Assembly: GCA_002559145.1 (NCBI GenBank)
Contig: NTXX01000005.1
Coordinates: 51,731 to 115,730, forward strand
DNA: 64,000 nt
Source of the DNA: Bacillus sp. AFS006103
GTDB taxonomy: Bacteria; Bacillota; Bacilli; Bacillales; Cytobacillaceae
Reading direction: 5' to 3'
Part shown: in pieces, positions 7,693 to 16,407 of the stretch
Layout of the letters: the number at the start of each line of letters is the position of its first letter
Position numbering within the stretch: the stretch's first letter is position 1
Translations under genes and position numbers: made by a program
Notes under the pieces: generated by a model
Told to the model about the DNA's origin: nothing
The model's input: only the letters and a program-made list of their open reading frames with translations
Database searches by the model: none

Positions 7693-8439
7693 ATGTTATT
7701 TTCTCAATATTTACGAAGAATTAATTTAAAAAGAGATGAAATTCCTTCTTTTAATAAATATCCCTTCAACTTACCTAGTATAAAGACCTTAAATGAACTC
7801 GCTTTTCATCCGAATGTTACCTTCCTCATCGGTGAGAACGGCATGGGTAAATCCACCTTGCTAGAAGCAATTGCGGTGGCGCTTGGTTTTAATCCAGAGG
7901 GCGGCTCTTTTAATTTCAATTTCTCAACCTATGATTCACATTCTCCTCTTGCTGATTATCTCAAGGTCATTAAAGGGGTTGAAAAACCAAGGGATGGATT
8001 TTTCCTGCGAGCGGAAAGTTTTTATAATGTAGCTTCAAATATTGAGGAGCTCGATAAAGGCGACGGCGGCCGAAGAGTTATCGATTCCTTCGGCGGTGTT
8101 TCTCTCCATGAACAGTCACATGGTGAAGCCTTCTTTGCTACGTTTCTACATCGGTTTCGAGGCAATGGGATATATATTTTAGATGAACCAGAAGCAGCCC
8201 TCTCCCCATTGCGGCAGATGTCGATGCTGACGAGGATTCATGATTTGGTAAACGAAAATTCCCAGTTTATCATTGCGACCCATTCGCCCATCATCATGGC
8301 CTATCCACATGCGTTGATCTTTGAATTTACTGAAGAGGGTATTAAAGAAAGCTCACTTGAAGAAACGAACCATTATCGGATAATGAAACAATTTTTTGAC
8401 GATAAGAATAGAATGCTCCATCATCTGTTGGATGATTAA
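7693..8439 (+). CDS. Stand-alone AAA/SMC-like ATPase
   Basis: A 248-residue ABC/SMC-type ATPase domain. Walker A is GENGMGKST (about residues 49-57), Walker B is YILDEPEAALS (about 162-172) and the switch histidine lies in ATHSPI (about 199-204). There is no nuclease or membrane domain. It fits the predicted-ATPase group COG3910 (AAA_21/AAA_23), whose role is unsettled. Single gene with its own promoter and terminator. No toxin or nuclease partner flanks it, so I do not read it as a defence system. Confidence 0.8.
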   Translation: MLFSQYLRRINLKRDEIPSFNKYPFNLPSIKTLNELAFHPNVTFLIGENGMGKSTLLEAIAVALGFNPEGGSFNFNFSTYDSHSPLADYLKVIKGVEKPRDGFFLRAESFYNVASNIEELDKGDGGRRVIDSFGGVSLHEQSHGEAFFATFLHRFRGNGIYILDEPEAALSPLRQMSMLTRIHDLVNENSQFIIATHSPIIMAYPHALIFEFTEEGIKESSLEETNHYRIMKQFFDDKNRMLHHLLDD

Positions 8440-8451
8440 CTTTTAGTAAGC

Positions 8452-8480
8452 AAAAAGAGCGCGGAATCCGTGCTCTTTTT
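8452..8480. terminator. Terminator shared by the AAA ATPase and speD
   Basis: AAAAAGAGC-G-CGG (8452-8464) pairs with CCG-T-GCTCTTTTT (8468-8480) around a 3-nt loop. The A/T-runs on both sides suit two convergent genes. Confidence 0.8.
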
Positions 8481-9288
8481 ATTGGACTATATTTTTCCCA
8501 TAAAAGATTTCGTCCATCTCAATCTTTAAACGCTCCGTGATCTCGATATGTTCATCAGGTGTTAATTTATCTTTTGTATAACCAAACAAATAGTTATTTA
8601 AATCAAATTCACGCAGTTTGCATTTCGTGTGAAAAATATGCTCCTGATAGACATTGACGTCAATCATATCGAATAACTCACCGACATCTTCCGGGATGTA
8701 ATTCTGAATGGAATTTATCTCATGGTCAATAAAGAGTTTATGCCCTGTCTTATCCCTCGTAAAGCCGCGGACTCGGTAATCAATCGTCATTACATCCGTC
8801 TCAAATGACCTGATTAAATAATGGAGAGCCTTAAGCGGCGAAATTTCACCACAGGTGGAAACGTCAATATCCGCTCTAAACGTGCTAATTCCTTCATCTG
8901 GATGAAATTCCGGGTATGTATGGACCGTAATATGACTTTTATCTAACTGCATCACTACCGACTCCGGCAGCGGCCCAGGGGATTCTTCAAAGGATTCAGA
9001 CGGTGCATTCGCAACCGGCCCCTCGGATACCAACAGAGTCACGCTCGCCCCAGCGGGTTCAAAGTCTTGGCTCGCCACATTTAAAACATGTGCACCAATG
9101 ATATCTGAAACATGTATTAGTATTTTTTGCAGCCTGTCCGCACTGTATTGTTCATCAATATAATTCAAATAAGCTTCACGCTCTTCTCGCGTTCTCGTAA
9201 AACAAATATCATACATATTAAAGCTTAACGATTTCGTTAAGTTATTAAAGCCGTGTAACTCTATTGCCTGCTCGTGAGTAAGTTTCAT
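8479..9288 (-). CDS. speD: S-adenosylmethionine decarboxylase proenzyme, E. coli type
   Basis: A 269-residue SpeD of the long (E. coli-like, class 1) form rather than the short SpeH form of B. subtilis. The self-cleavage site is visible as [12 protein letters not shown], with S118 becoming the pyruvoyl group after cleavage from K117. The enzyme makes decarboxylated SAM, the aminopropyl donor for spermidine. No spermidine synthase gene is adjacent. The start ATG at 9288 follows GGGGGAACGGTC. It diverges from the dps gene. Confidence 0.9.
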   Translation of the reverse strand: MKLTHEQAIELHGFNNLTKSLSFNMYDICFTRTREEREAYLNYIDEQYSADRLQKILIHVSDIIGAHVLNVASQDFEPAGASVTLLVSEGPVANAPSESFEESPGPLPESVVMQLDKSHITVHTYPEFHPDEGISTFRADIDVSTCGEISPLKALHYLIRSFETDVMTIDYRVRGFTRDKTGHKLFIDHEINSIQNYIPEDVGELFDMIDVNVYQEHIFHTKCKLREFDLNNYLFGYTKDKLTPDEHIEITERLKIEMDEIFYGKNIVQ

Positions 9289-9389
9289 GACCGTTCCCCC
9301 TTAATATTAAGGTATCCTTTCAAGTAAATATTATTAAGTTACCCAGAGTTCTCCCTAGTTACTATTTTAAAAAAATGTTTTTATCTTAT

Positions 9390-9447
9390 TTATAACAATT
9401 ATAATTTAATATTTACTTTTAATTAATATATGTTATAATTAATTTAG
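9390..9447 (+). promoter_or_regulatory. PerR box and promoter of dps
   Basis: TTATAACAATTATAA (9390-9404) matches the Bacillus PerR box TTATAATNATTATAA at all but one fixed position. Downstream, TTTACT (9412-9417), a 16-bp spacer and TATAAT (9434-9439) form a promoter, and a weaker PerR-like half site overlaps the -10 (9433-9447). This predicts peroxide induction of the Dps gene. Confidence 0.75.
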
Positions 9448-9471
9448 ATAAGAAATTAGGAGGAATGCTAA

Positions 9472-9906
9472 ATGACAGTTGAACAAATGATAAACCTACA
9501 AATTGCTAATTGGAATGTCCTATATACTAAATTACATCGTTTCCACTGGTATGTGAAAGGTCCTCACTTCTTTACCTTACATGCCAAATTTGAAGAATTA
9601 TATGAGGAAGCCGCAGCGACCATTGATGAGTTTGCTGAGCAATTATTAACGATTGGCGGTAGTCCAATTTCTACGTTTAAAGAATATCTTCAAATTGCAA
9701 CGATTGAAGAAACCAGTGAAACCTTATCTGCTGAAGAAATGGTTCAAACAATCGTTCATGACTTTTCATTAATCATTGATGAGTTAAAGGCGGGGATGGA
9801 AATCGCTGAACAAAACAATGACGAAGTAACCAGTGATATGTTTTTAGAACTTATCGGAAAACTTAACAAACATAACTGGATGTTGAAATCCTTCTTAGAG
9901 GCTTAA
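9472..9906 (+). CDS. dps: Dps-family ferritin-like DNA-protection protein
   Basis: A 144-residue Dps/MrgA protein forming 12-mers that oxidise Fe(II) with peroxide and protect DNA. The inter-subunit ferroxidase ligands are visible: H25 (FHWYV), H37 (TLH), D52 and E56 (IDEFAEQ). AGGAGG lies 8 bp before the ATG. A near-perfect PerR box upstream suggests peroxide control, as known for B. subtilis mrgA. It may be orthologous to Dps (YtkB) or to MrgA; the sequence does not settle which. Confidence 0.9.
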   Translation: MTVEQMINLQIANWNVLYTKLHRFHWYVKGPHFFTLHAKFEELYEEAAATIDEFAEQLLTIGGSPISTFKEYLQIATIEETSETLSAEEMVQTIVHDFSLIIDELKAGMEIAEQNNDEVTSDMFLELIGKLNKHNWMLKSFLEA

Positions 9907-9926
9907 TTAAAATGAACGTTAATCTA

Positions 9927-9954
9927 GGACAAGGCTTAATGCTTTGTCCTTTTT
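9927..9954 (+). terminator. Terminator of dps
   Basis: GGACAAGGC (9927-9935) pairs with GCTTTGTCC (9941-9949) with one G-T pair, followed by TTTTT. Confidence 0.8.
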
Positions 9955-10041
9955 ACGTTGGATAGAATTTATTTTTTCCAATCGGGAAGGACTTTGCTAT
10001 GATTAGCTTAAGAATTGATTTTTCAGAAGGTGAGGAATTGG

Positions 10042-11328
10042 ATGAAGAAACCCATGCTCATATTGATTGTCTGTTTCTCAATGATTACTCTATTTACAGC
10101 TTGTGATTCAGAAAAGCCACATCCAAGCAAAAATGTAAAGCCAAAGCAAAATGCCCTACAGCCTAAAGAAATAAACCATTCCTATAGTGTACAGTTGGAT
10201 GAAATAAAGGATTTAGCTCAAAAAGGAATGGTAAAGGACTGTCCCTTTAATGCGTTTGATAGCACAATCGGCCAGGCAAACTCTGAATGGGGTGAACCCG
10301 ACAAGGTTGACCAAGCCGGTGTTGGCAGCTATGCCACCTTTGAAGGGAGAAATATCGTTTTAGGCTATAACAAAGCAGGCGAAATTTTCGACGTCCGTTC
10401 CTATGCTGATGATCTTAAAGAAATTTCAGACAAGATGTTGGTTAAATCCTTTGGTCAGCCCACGGAAATACGCGATAACACCAATGAAAATATATATGTT
10501 TATGAGTTGAACCAAGGAATTCAACTTAAGGTGGTTATTCCAAAAAGCAATAATCTCATTGAACATATCTCAGTTTTTAATGAAAAAAGGTCTATTGGGA
10601 CTGCGTCGAAAAATAAGTACATTCTAGATATAAAGGGAAAATCGAATCAACTATCAGAATCCGCCTGGACATCGATGCAAAAATGGCGAAAAGATATCGT
10701 TTTCTTTGCCCAAAATCAAGATAATGTTTATATTAATGGCCCAGATAAAAAACAGGTGGCGTTAACATTTGATGATGGACCAGATGAAGTAATTACTCCG
10801 GCCATCATTGAGATTTTGGCAAATCATCATGTGAAAGGTAACTTCTTCTTTATTGGAAGTAAGGTAAATAAGCATCCTGATGTTGTAATGAATGCTTTTA
10901 AAAATGGAAACTTAGTCTTAAGCCATAGCTTTAATCATGTGGAATTGACCAAATTAAGCAAAGAAGCCAATCGTCATGAAATGGATCAAGCAGGGAAAGC
11001 AATTGAATCTGTTATTGGGAAAGAGCCAGCAATTCTTCGTACACCCTATGGAGACACCAATGGACAGGTGGCGGAGGTTGCAAAAGAAGAGGGTTATTCC
11101 ATTGTTCTTTGGTCGATTGATACGTTGGATTGGTCGCAGAAAGGTTCAAAAAATATCATTCGCAATGTGATCGATAATCTTCGAAATGGAGACATTATCT
11201 TAATGCATTCCGATTCTGACAAGAGTGAGACAAAAAAAGCCTTGCCGCTCCTAATCGAGGAATTGCAAAAAAGGAATGTTGAAATTGTTGATTTGGAAAC
11301 ATTGCTAAATGTGAATGCCTATCAATAA
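10042..11328 (+). CDS. DUF4309 plus polysaccharide deacetylase (NodB) lipoprotein
   Basis: A 428-residue secreted lipoprotein. The signal peptide ends in LFTAC with the lipidated cysteine at 21. A DUF4309-like (YjgB) domain follows (about residues 65-180: IGQANSEWGEPDKVD, IVLGYN, IFDVRSY). A NodB deacetylase domain begins near 235, with TFDDGP (metal Asp pair), HSFNH, RTPYG and DTLDW all present, so it should be active on peptidoglycan or another N-acetylated glycan outside the membrane. I use the ATG at 10042 because AAGGTGAGG sits 4-10 bp upstream; a TTG at 10015 would extend it. The domain pairing is unusual to me. Confidence 0.82.
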   Translation: MKKPMLILIVCFSMITLFTACDSEKPHPSKNVKPKQNALQPKEINHSYSVQLDEIKDLAQKGMVKDCPFNAFDSTIGQANSEWGEPDKVDQAGVGSYATFEGRNIVLGYNKAGEIFDVRSYADDLKEISDKMLVKSFGQPTEIRDNTNENIYVYELNQGIQLKVVIPKSNNLIEHISVFNEKRSIGTASKNKYILDIKGKSNQLSESAWTSMQKWRKDIVFFAQNQDNVYINGPDKKQVALTFDDGPDEVITPAIIEILANHHVKGNFFFIGSKVNKHPDVVMNAFKNGNLVLSHSFNHVELTKLSKEANRHEMDQAGKAIESVIGKEPAILRTPYGDTNGQVAEVAKEEGYSIVLWSIDTLDWSQKGSKNIIRNVIDNLRNGDIILMHSDSDKSETKKALPLLIEELQKRNVEIVDLETLLNVNAYQ

Positions 11329-11348
11329 TCAACCCCATTTTTAAAACA

Positions 11349-11378
11349 AAAAAGCAGCTATTTTTTTAGCTGCTTTTT
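11349..11378. terminator. Bidirectional terminator between the deacetylase and ytzG
   Basis: AAAAAGCAGCTA (11349-11360) pairs with TAGCTGCTTTTT (11367-11378) around six Ts. Confidence 0.88.
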
Positions 11379-11390
11379 CGTTTTAAAATA

Positions 11391-12116
11391 TTAAACATGG
11401 TATTCTCGCAATAACTCTACTTCTTCGTCTGTCAGTTCCCGGTATTCACCTAACTCCAGTGTTTCATCCAATGGCAAGGGACCCATCGAAATCCGCTGCA
11501 GGTAAACGACACTTTTTCCTACAGCTTCAAACATTCTTTTCACTTGATGAAATTTACCTTCTGTGATGGTTAACTCGATATCGGAACGAATACCGGATTT
11601 TATTATTTTCAATTCCCCCGGCTTTGTTTCATAGCCATCATCTAAGGTAACTCCATTAGCAAATGCCACCACATCTTCTTCCGTCACTTCACTGTCAATG
11701 ACAGCAAAGTATGTCTTTGGAACATGCTTTTTCGGAGAAAGCAAACGATGCGCCAACTGACCGTCATTGGTGATTAGCAGTAGCCCTACTGTATCCTTGT
11801 CCAATCTGCCGACAGGAAACGGTTCGTAGACCTGGTCCTCAAGCTCTAGTAAATCGATGACGGTTTCAGTGTTGTTATCTTCCGTAGCTGATAATACCCC
11901 CTGCGGTTTATTCATCATCAAGTAGATAAATTCTTTATATTCGATAACTTCTCCATTTAATGTCACGGTTTGTATCGATGGATCCACATGCTGTTTTGCA
12001 TCCTTAACGATTACATCATCAACCTTGACCGCACTGCTTTTTAGAAGCTGCTTCACTTCTTTCCGGCTGCCATAGCCAAGATTAGCCAGCATTTTATCAA
12101 TTCTCAACTGTCCCAT
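11391..12116 (-). CDS. ytzG: RsuA/RluB-family 16S/23S rRNA pseudouridine synthase YtzG
   Basis: A 241-residue pseudouridine synthase. An N-terminal S4 RNA-binding domain (residues 4-50, RIDKMLANLGYGSRKEV) is followed by the catalytic domain with the nucleophile D106 in GRLDKDTVGL. Length fits the RsuA subfamily that modifies one site in 16S rRNA, as with B. subtilis YtzG next to ytgP. It lies 20 bp downstream of murJ and is probably co-transcribed. AAAGGAGATGGG precedes the ATG. The exact rRNA position is not knowable here. Confidence 0.87.
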   Translation of the reverse strand: MGQLRIDKMLANLGYGSRKEVKQLLKSSAVKVDDVIVKDAKQHVDPSIQTVTLNGEVIEYKEFIYLMMNKPQGVLSATEDNNTETVIDLLELEDQVYEPFPVGRLDKDTVGLLLITNDGQLAHRLLSPKKHVPKTYFAVIDSEVTEEDVVAFANGVTLDDGYETKPGELKIIKSGIRSDIELTITEGKFHQVKRMFEAVGKSVVYLQRISMGPLPLDETLELGEYRELTDEEVELLREYHV

Positions 12117-12136
12117 CTCCTTTTAAAGAAGATTTT

Positions 12137-13747
12137 TTAAAATCTTAACCTTAGTTTTTGCTTAATTCGATCAACCCTATTACCAAATAAGCGGTTCACT
12201 AGTCCTGATTTCAGTCCTAAGTAAAAATAGATAACAGCGCCAACTCCGGCACTGATTAGAATAAGCAAAACGGATTGACCCTTTGATGCAGGTGAAAGGA
12301 ATAATAATAGTAATTTATAGACAATCTCTGTTCCGGCCCACATTAATCCAGCGAAAATAATAATTAATAAACTTCTACGCCACACGAGCAGGTATCGATA
12401 GCCTGAAAATGATTTAATAACAAGTAGATTAATGACAATTGCCGCTGTATATCCAAGTGCGGTAGCAAGAACGGCTCCTCTTGTTTCAAACATTTTTATT
12501 AATGGCATGTTAAGAGCAAGTTTTAATAACAGACCCACAAGTAAGCTTAAGATGGTAAATCGCTGTTCGTTAATTCCTTGCAAGATAGCTGCCGTGACAG
12601 AATAAAGTGAAAAAAGAATCGCAACCGGTGCATATGCCGCTAATACTTGTGCCCCAAGGCTATCGTGTTCATAAAAAGCTGTGTACACCGGCTCTGCCAA
12701 TAAAGAAAGCCCAATCGCCGCTGGTAAGGTTAAATAGAGCATTACTTGAAAAGTTTGGTTTAATTGATGGTTTAAGTTCTTGCGGTCATTTTCTACAAAT
12801 GCCTTTGTAATGCTCGGTACTAACGTTAATGAAAACGCAGTTGCGAGTGATACAGGAATAATTACAATTTTATGGGACTCAAAATTCAAGATCCCAAAAG
12901 CTGTATCCGCCAGCTTCTGATTAATCCCAACATCCATCATGGCTCGAGTCATCGTAATTTGATCAATGAATTGAAATAATGGATTGGCAATCCCAACAAA
13001 AACGAAGGGTGCTGCGTATATGAAAATTTCTTTGTATATATCCTTTAAAGAGACATTAATCGTCCCTTTATCATGTTCAAGAAGTTCATTCAAATAGGAT
13101 TTTCTTTTAAACCAATACCAGAATAAAACAACTAATCCCCCGATCGCTCCGATAAACGCCGCGAAGGTGGCCACACTAACGGCTGAAACAATTGTCCCAT
13201 TTAAAAACTTCAAAACAATATAGGCCCCTGCAAGAGTGAAAACAATTCGTACAATTTGTTCGACGACTTGTGAAACGGCTGAAGGTCCCATTGATTGGTG
13301 TCCTTGAAAATAACCTCTAATTAAGCTCATAAATGGAACAACAATCAAAGCAAAACTAACTGCTCTAATCACAGTTATGACATGAGCCATTTGGCCTTTT
13401 CCAGGATGGCTTAACCCTGCCAATAGCGGTGCGGCAAAATACATAACTAAGAATGCGGCAAACCCCGTTAAGAGCATGACCACCAGTCCCGATTTAAAGA
13501 GCTTCCTGCCAACGGCATACTCTTCAAGCGCGTTATATTTAGCAATAAATTTTGAAACTGCCAGAGGTACACCTGCGGTTGCAATACTGATAAAGATGGT
13601 ATAAGGGACATACGAGTAAGAATAGAGCTGCGTCCCGTATTTCCCAACAATTTGATAAAACGGTATAACATAAATTAATCCGATAACCTTAGATAGTATT
13701 GTTCCAAATGTTAAAATAAATGTTCCCCGCAAAAGCTTTGATTGCAT
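12137..13747 (-). CDS. murJ: Lipid II flippase MurJ (YtgP)
   Basis: A 536-residue MATE/MOP-superfamily membrane protein with about 14 hydrophobic segments, matching B. subtilis YtgP/MurJ, which flips peptidoglycan lipid II. I chose the ATG at 13747 (MQSKLLRGTFILTFGTIL) because GGAAGGG lies 5-11 bp upstream and homologues begin with this SKLLRGT motif. An upstream ATG at 13813 would add 22 charged residues. A basic C-terminus (KQKLRLRF) faces the cytoplasm. Operon with ytzG. The related SpoVB and polysaccharide exporters share the fold; the N-terminus and location favour MurJ. Confidence 0.87.
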   Translation of the reverse strand: MQSKLLRGTFILTFGTILSKVIGLIYVIPFYQIVGKYGTQLYSYSYVPYTIFISIATAGVPLAVSKFIAKYNALEEYAVGRKLFKSGLVVMLLTGFAAFLVMYFAAPLLAGLSHPGKGQMAHVITVIRAVSFALIVVPFMSLIRGYFQGHQSMGPSAVSQVVEQIVRIVFTLAGAYIVLKFLNGTIVSAVSVATFAAFIGAIGGLVVLFWYWFKRKSYLNELLEHDKGTINVSLKDIYKEIFIYAAPFVFVGIANPLFQFIDQITMTRAMMDVGINQKLADTAFGILNFESHKIVIIPVSLATAFSLTLVPSITKAFVENDRKNLNHQLNQTFQVMLYLTLPAAIGLSLLAEPVYTAFYEHDSLGAQVLAAYAPVAILFSLYSVTAAILQGINEQRFTILSLLVGLLLKLALNMPLIKMFETRGAVLATALGYTAAIVINLLVIKSFSGYRYLLVWRRSLLIIIFAGLMWAGTEIVYKLLLLFLSPASKGQSVLLILISAGVGAVIYFYLGLKSGLVNRLFGNRVDRIKQKLRLRF

Positions 13748-13934
13748 AGAATCCCTTCCTACCCGAAGAAATACGTGCGCTTTTTCACAAACGAATTTCG
13801 ACTTTTTTTGCACACTATTAGTAGTTTACAACTTCTTTCTCTCTCGCGCTACTAACAACCAAGTTAATTTTATGAAAAACTAGCCACTTTCGTTTTATTT
13901 TGGTGATAAATGTTTATAATGGAGTGATGGATAA

Positions 13935-15224
13935 ATGAAAAGTGGTGGAAATATGAATTATGATGTAATTGTCATCGGCGGCGGACCTTCTGGGTTAATG
14001 GCAGCGATTGCGGCTGGTGAAAAAGGTGCCAAGGTATTATTAATTGATAAAGGTGACAAACTCGGCAGAAAGCTAGCAATATCGGGTGGCGGACGCTGTA
14101 ACGTTACCAATCGCCTTCCAATTGAAGAAATTATCAAACACCTGCCGGGAAACGGTAAGTTTCTATATAGTGCCTTTTCAATCTTTAGTAATGAAGATAT
14201 TATTAAGTTCTTTGAAAAATTAGGAATTGAATTAAAGGAAGAAGATCACGGGAGGATGTTCCCCGTTTCCAATAAGGCTCAATCAGTGGTTGACGCGCTA
14301 TTAACTCAATTAGAAAAGCTTCATGTTAGGATTTTCAAAAATAGTCCTGTCGAAGATCTATTCTATGAAAATGGAACCGTTTCTGCTGTCTTATTGAAGG
14401 ACGGTCAAAAATTCGAAGCTAAATCAATCGTGATTGCTGTTGGAGGAAAGTCCGTTCCACATACCGGTTCAACCGGAGATGGCTATGCCTGGGCGAAAAA
14501 AGCAGGTCATACCATTACGGATTTATTTCCAACGGAAGTGCCAGTCACCTCTAGTGAATCTTTTATTAAAAATAAGAGCCTACAAGGTTTATCGCTGAGA
14601 GACGTTGACTTAAGTGTGTTAAATCCAAAAGGAAAGCCGATTATCTCGCATCGCATGGATATGATATTTACTCATTTTGGACTCAGCGGACCTGCCGTGC
14701 TGCGCTGCAGTCAGTTCGTGGTCAAAGCCATGAAGAAGTGGAATCTCAAAGAAGTAGTGATGAGCCTCGATGTCTTGCCTGATAAAAAAGAAGAAGAAGT
14801 TTTTCAAGAGATTATCAAACTCGTCAAAAACGAACCAAAGAAAAGTATCAAAAACACGTTAAAAGGGCTTCTTCCTGAACGTTATCTACTTTTTCTATTA
14901 GATACTAATGGGATTGACCCATCTGAGCAGGGTGGCACGATTTCCAATGAAAAAATTCGTAGTTTTACAAAAACCTGCAAGCAATTCTTGATTAAAGTCA
15001 ATGGGACTTTGCCTCTCGAAAAAGCTTTCGTTACTGGTGGAGGCGTGTCTGTAAAAGAAATCGAGCCGCAAACGATGGGCTCTAAATTAATGAATGGTTT
15101 ATATTTTTGTGGTGAAATCCTTGATGTTCATGGTTATACGGGAGGATATAATATTACCTCTGCACTTGTGACTGGGAGGCTGGCTGGAACCAATGCTGCC
15201 CTGTCCGCAAAATCAAATTATTAA
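13935..15224 (+). CDS. ytfP: FAD-dependent oxidoreductase of the HI0933/BaiN family (YtfP)
   Basis: A 429-residue flavoprotein. The dinucleotide-binding GGGPSG lies in [15 protein letters not shown] near the N-terminus. [18 protein letters not shown] is the signature of the HI0933 (BaiN) family, and [18 protein letters not shown] near the end is also typical. The ATG at 13935 has GGAGTGATGG upstream; the ATG at 13953 has GGTGG and would also fit homologue length, so the start is uncertain by six residues. Reaction and substrate are unknown for YtfP in Bacillus. Divergent from murJ. Confidence 0.83.
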   Translation: MKSGGNMNYDVIVIGGGPSGLMAAIAAGEKGAKVLLIDKGDKLGRKLAISGGGRCNVTNRLPIEEIIKHLPGNGKFLYSAFSIFSNEDIIKFFEKLGIELKEEDHGRMFPVSNKAQSVVDALLTQLEKLHVRIFKNSPVEDLFYENGTVSAVLLKDGQKFEAKSIVIAVGGKSVPHTGSTGDGYAWAKKAGHTITDLFPTEVPVTSSESFIKNKSLQGLSLRDVDLSVLNPKGKPIISHRMDMIFTHFGLSGPAVLRCSQFVVKAMKKWNLKEVVMSLDVLPDKKEEEVFQEIIKLVKNEPKKSIKNTLKGLLPERYLLFLLDTNGIDPSEQGGTISNEKIRSFTKTCKQFLIKVNGTLPLEKAFVTGGGVSVKEIEPQTMGSKLMNGLYFCGEILDVHGYTGGYNITSALVTGRLAGTNAALSAKSNY

Positions 15225-15249
15225 AACTTACTAAAAAAGTGAAAGTAAT

Positions 15250-15294
15250 CAAATCCTATTTAGTGATCTTATCGAAGTTCACTGGATAGGGTTT
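15250..15294. terminator. Imperfect hairpin between ytfP and gerAB
   Basis: AAATCCTAT and AGTGA (15250-15265) pair with TCACT and ATAGGGTTT (about 15279-15294), with mismatches. It sits between convergent genes and is the only terminator candidate there. Confidence 0.5.
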
Positions 15295-15297
15295 AAT

Positions 15298-16407
15298 TTA
15301 TACGCTTATGTCCTGAGACTTCTTTAATTTCTTTTTCAATAAGATACCAAGGATCCACAGGATTCCAGGCACTCCAACAGAAATAGACATCGCTACAATA
15401 ACCCATGCAGACTCAATAAAAGTGATTGCACGGTGATGATCAAGTACTACCCAATAACCAAAAGCACTAAGGACTATACTAACTGGAATGATGACACGTT
15501 TGTAATTTTTTATAGCAAATAAACTTTGAATAGAAATGGTTGCACAATAAAACGTCATAATTATTTGAACCAATGCAGAAAGTGAAAAGAATGCAATCAT
15601 AATCATTTCATAACGATGGATGAATAAGCCTATTTCTGCACTTCTTGCCATTTGCATACAAGAGATAATATATTGACCAGTTACTTCAGGTGATAAGACT
15701 CCTGACTCAAGGATAGGCCAAATGACGACGAACCCCCCTCCTAGCAATATTCCATATGCTCCTGATTTCCCCCATGTTTTATTATCTTTTACAATTGGTA
15801 AAATGATCATTGCCATCATTGTTGCCATTGCCCAATCGTTATTATTGTACCTGCTTGCCCATAGGTCATTTATTAGACCAAATTGGATAACAGGCATTAA
15901 CTCCCTAATATCAAAGTCTGATATCGAACCAATAATTATTAAGATATTGAGCATTATTATCGAAAAAACCCCGATAAGCGCCAGCCTCCCAATAACTTCA
16001 ATACCGTGAAAAAGAGCAAAAACACCAATTATGAAACCTGCCGAAATGAATAGAACAGTTGGGGCCTCAGGTAAAAAATAATCCTTAAGATGATATACAA
16101 AGGTCGTAAATACAGCTCCTGTCGCAGCAACAAAAAAGAAAAATACAATTAAACTGATAATTTTCCCAAACCATTTTCCTAACAATGTTTCACTTTGTTC
16201 GAATATGTTCTGGTTCGGAGTTCTTCGAATGACATAGACAGACAAAAGCATCATTAAACAACCTTGAATGGAGGATAAAATTGTAGAAATCCACATATCC
16301 CCTCCCACTTCACGAGCTATTGATCCTTGGGTTAAACCAATTGCTTTCGCATAAACCATATTTATTATTAAGGCCATAAATATTCCATTTGAAATCCTAA
16401 CCTTCAT
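15298..16407 (-). CDS. GerAB-type spore germinant receptor permease subunit
   Basis: A 369-residue membrane protein with about ten hydrophobic helices, of the spore germination (GerXB) branch of the APC superfamily, ending in a lysine-rich tail. B subunits bind the germinant in the spore inner membrane. Its ATG directly abuts the stop codon of the GerAC-type gene, so translation is coupled. It is the last gene of an A-C-B operon. Which germinant it senses cannot be predicted. Confidence 0.87.
   Translation of the reverse strand: MKVRISNGIFMALIINMVYAKAIGLTQGSIAREVGGDMWISTILSSIQGCLMMLLSVYVIRRTPNQNIFEQSETLLGKWFGKIISLIVFFFFVAATGAVFTTFVYHLKDYFLPEAPTVLFISAGFIIGVFALFHGIEVIGRLALIGVFSIIMLNILIIIGSISDFDIRELMPVIQFGLINDLWASRYNNNDWAMATMMAMIILPIVKDNKTWGKSGAYGILLGGGFVVIWPILESGVLSPEVTGQYIISCMQMARSAEIGLFIHRYEMIMIAFFSLSALVQIIMTFYCATISIQSLFAIKNYKRVIIPVSIVLSAFGYWVVLDHHRAITFIESAWVIVAMSISVGVPGILWILGILLKKKLKKSQDISV

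Noticed and set aside
7693..8439. ATPase as part of an anti-phage or toxin system
   Set aside because: No effector, nuclease or toxin partner beside it; neighbours are housekeeping genes with separate promoters.
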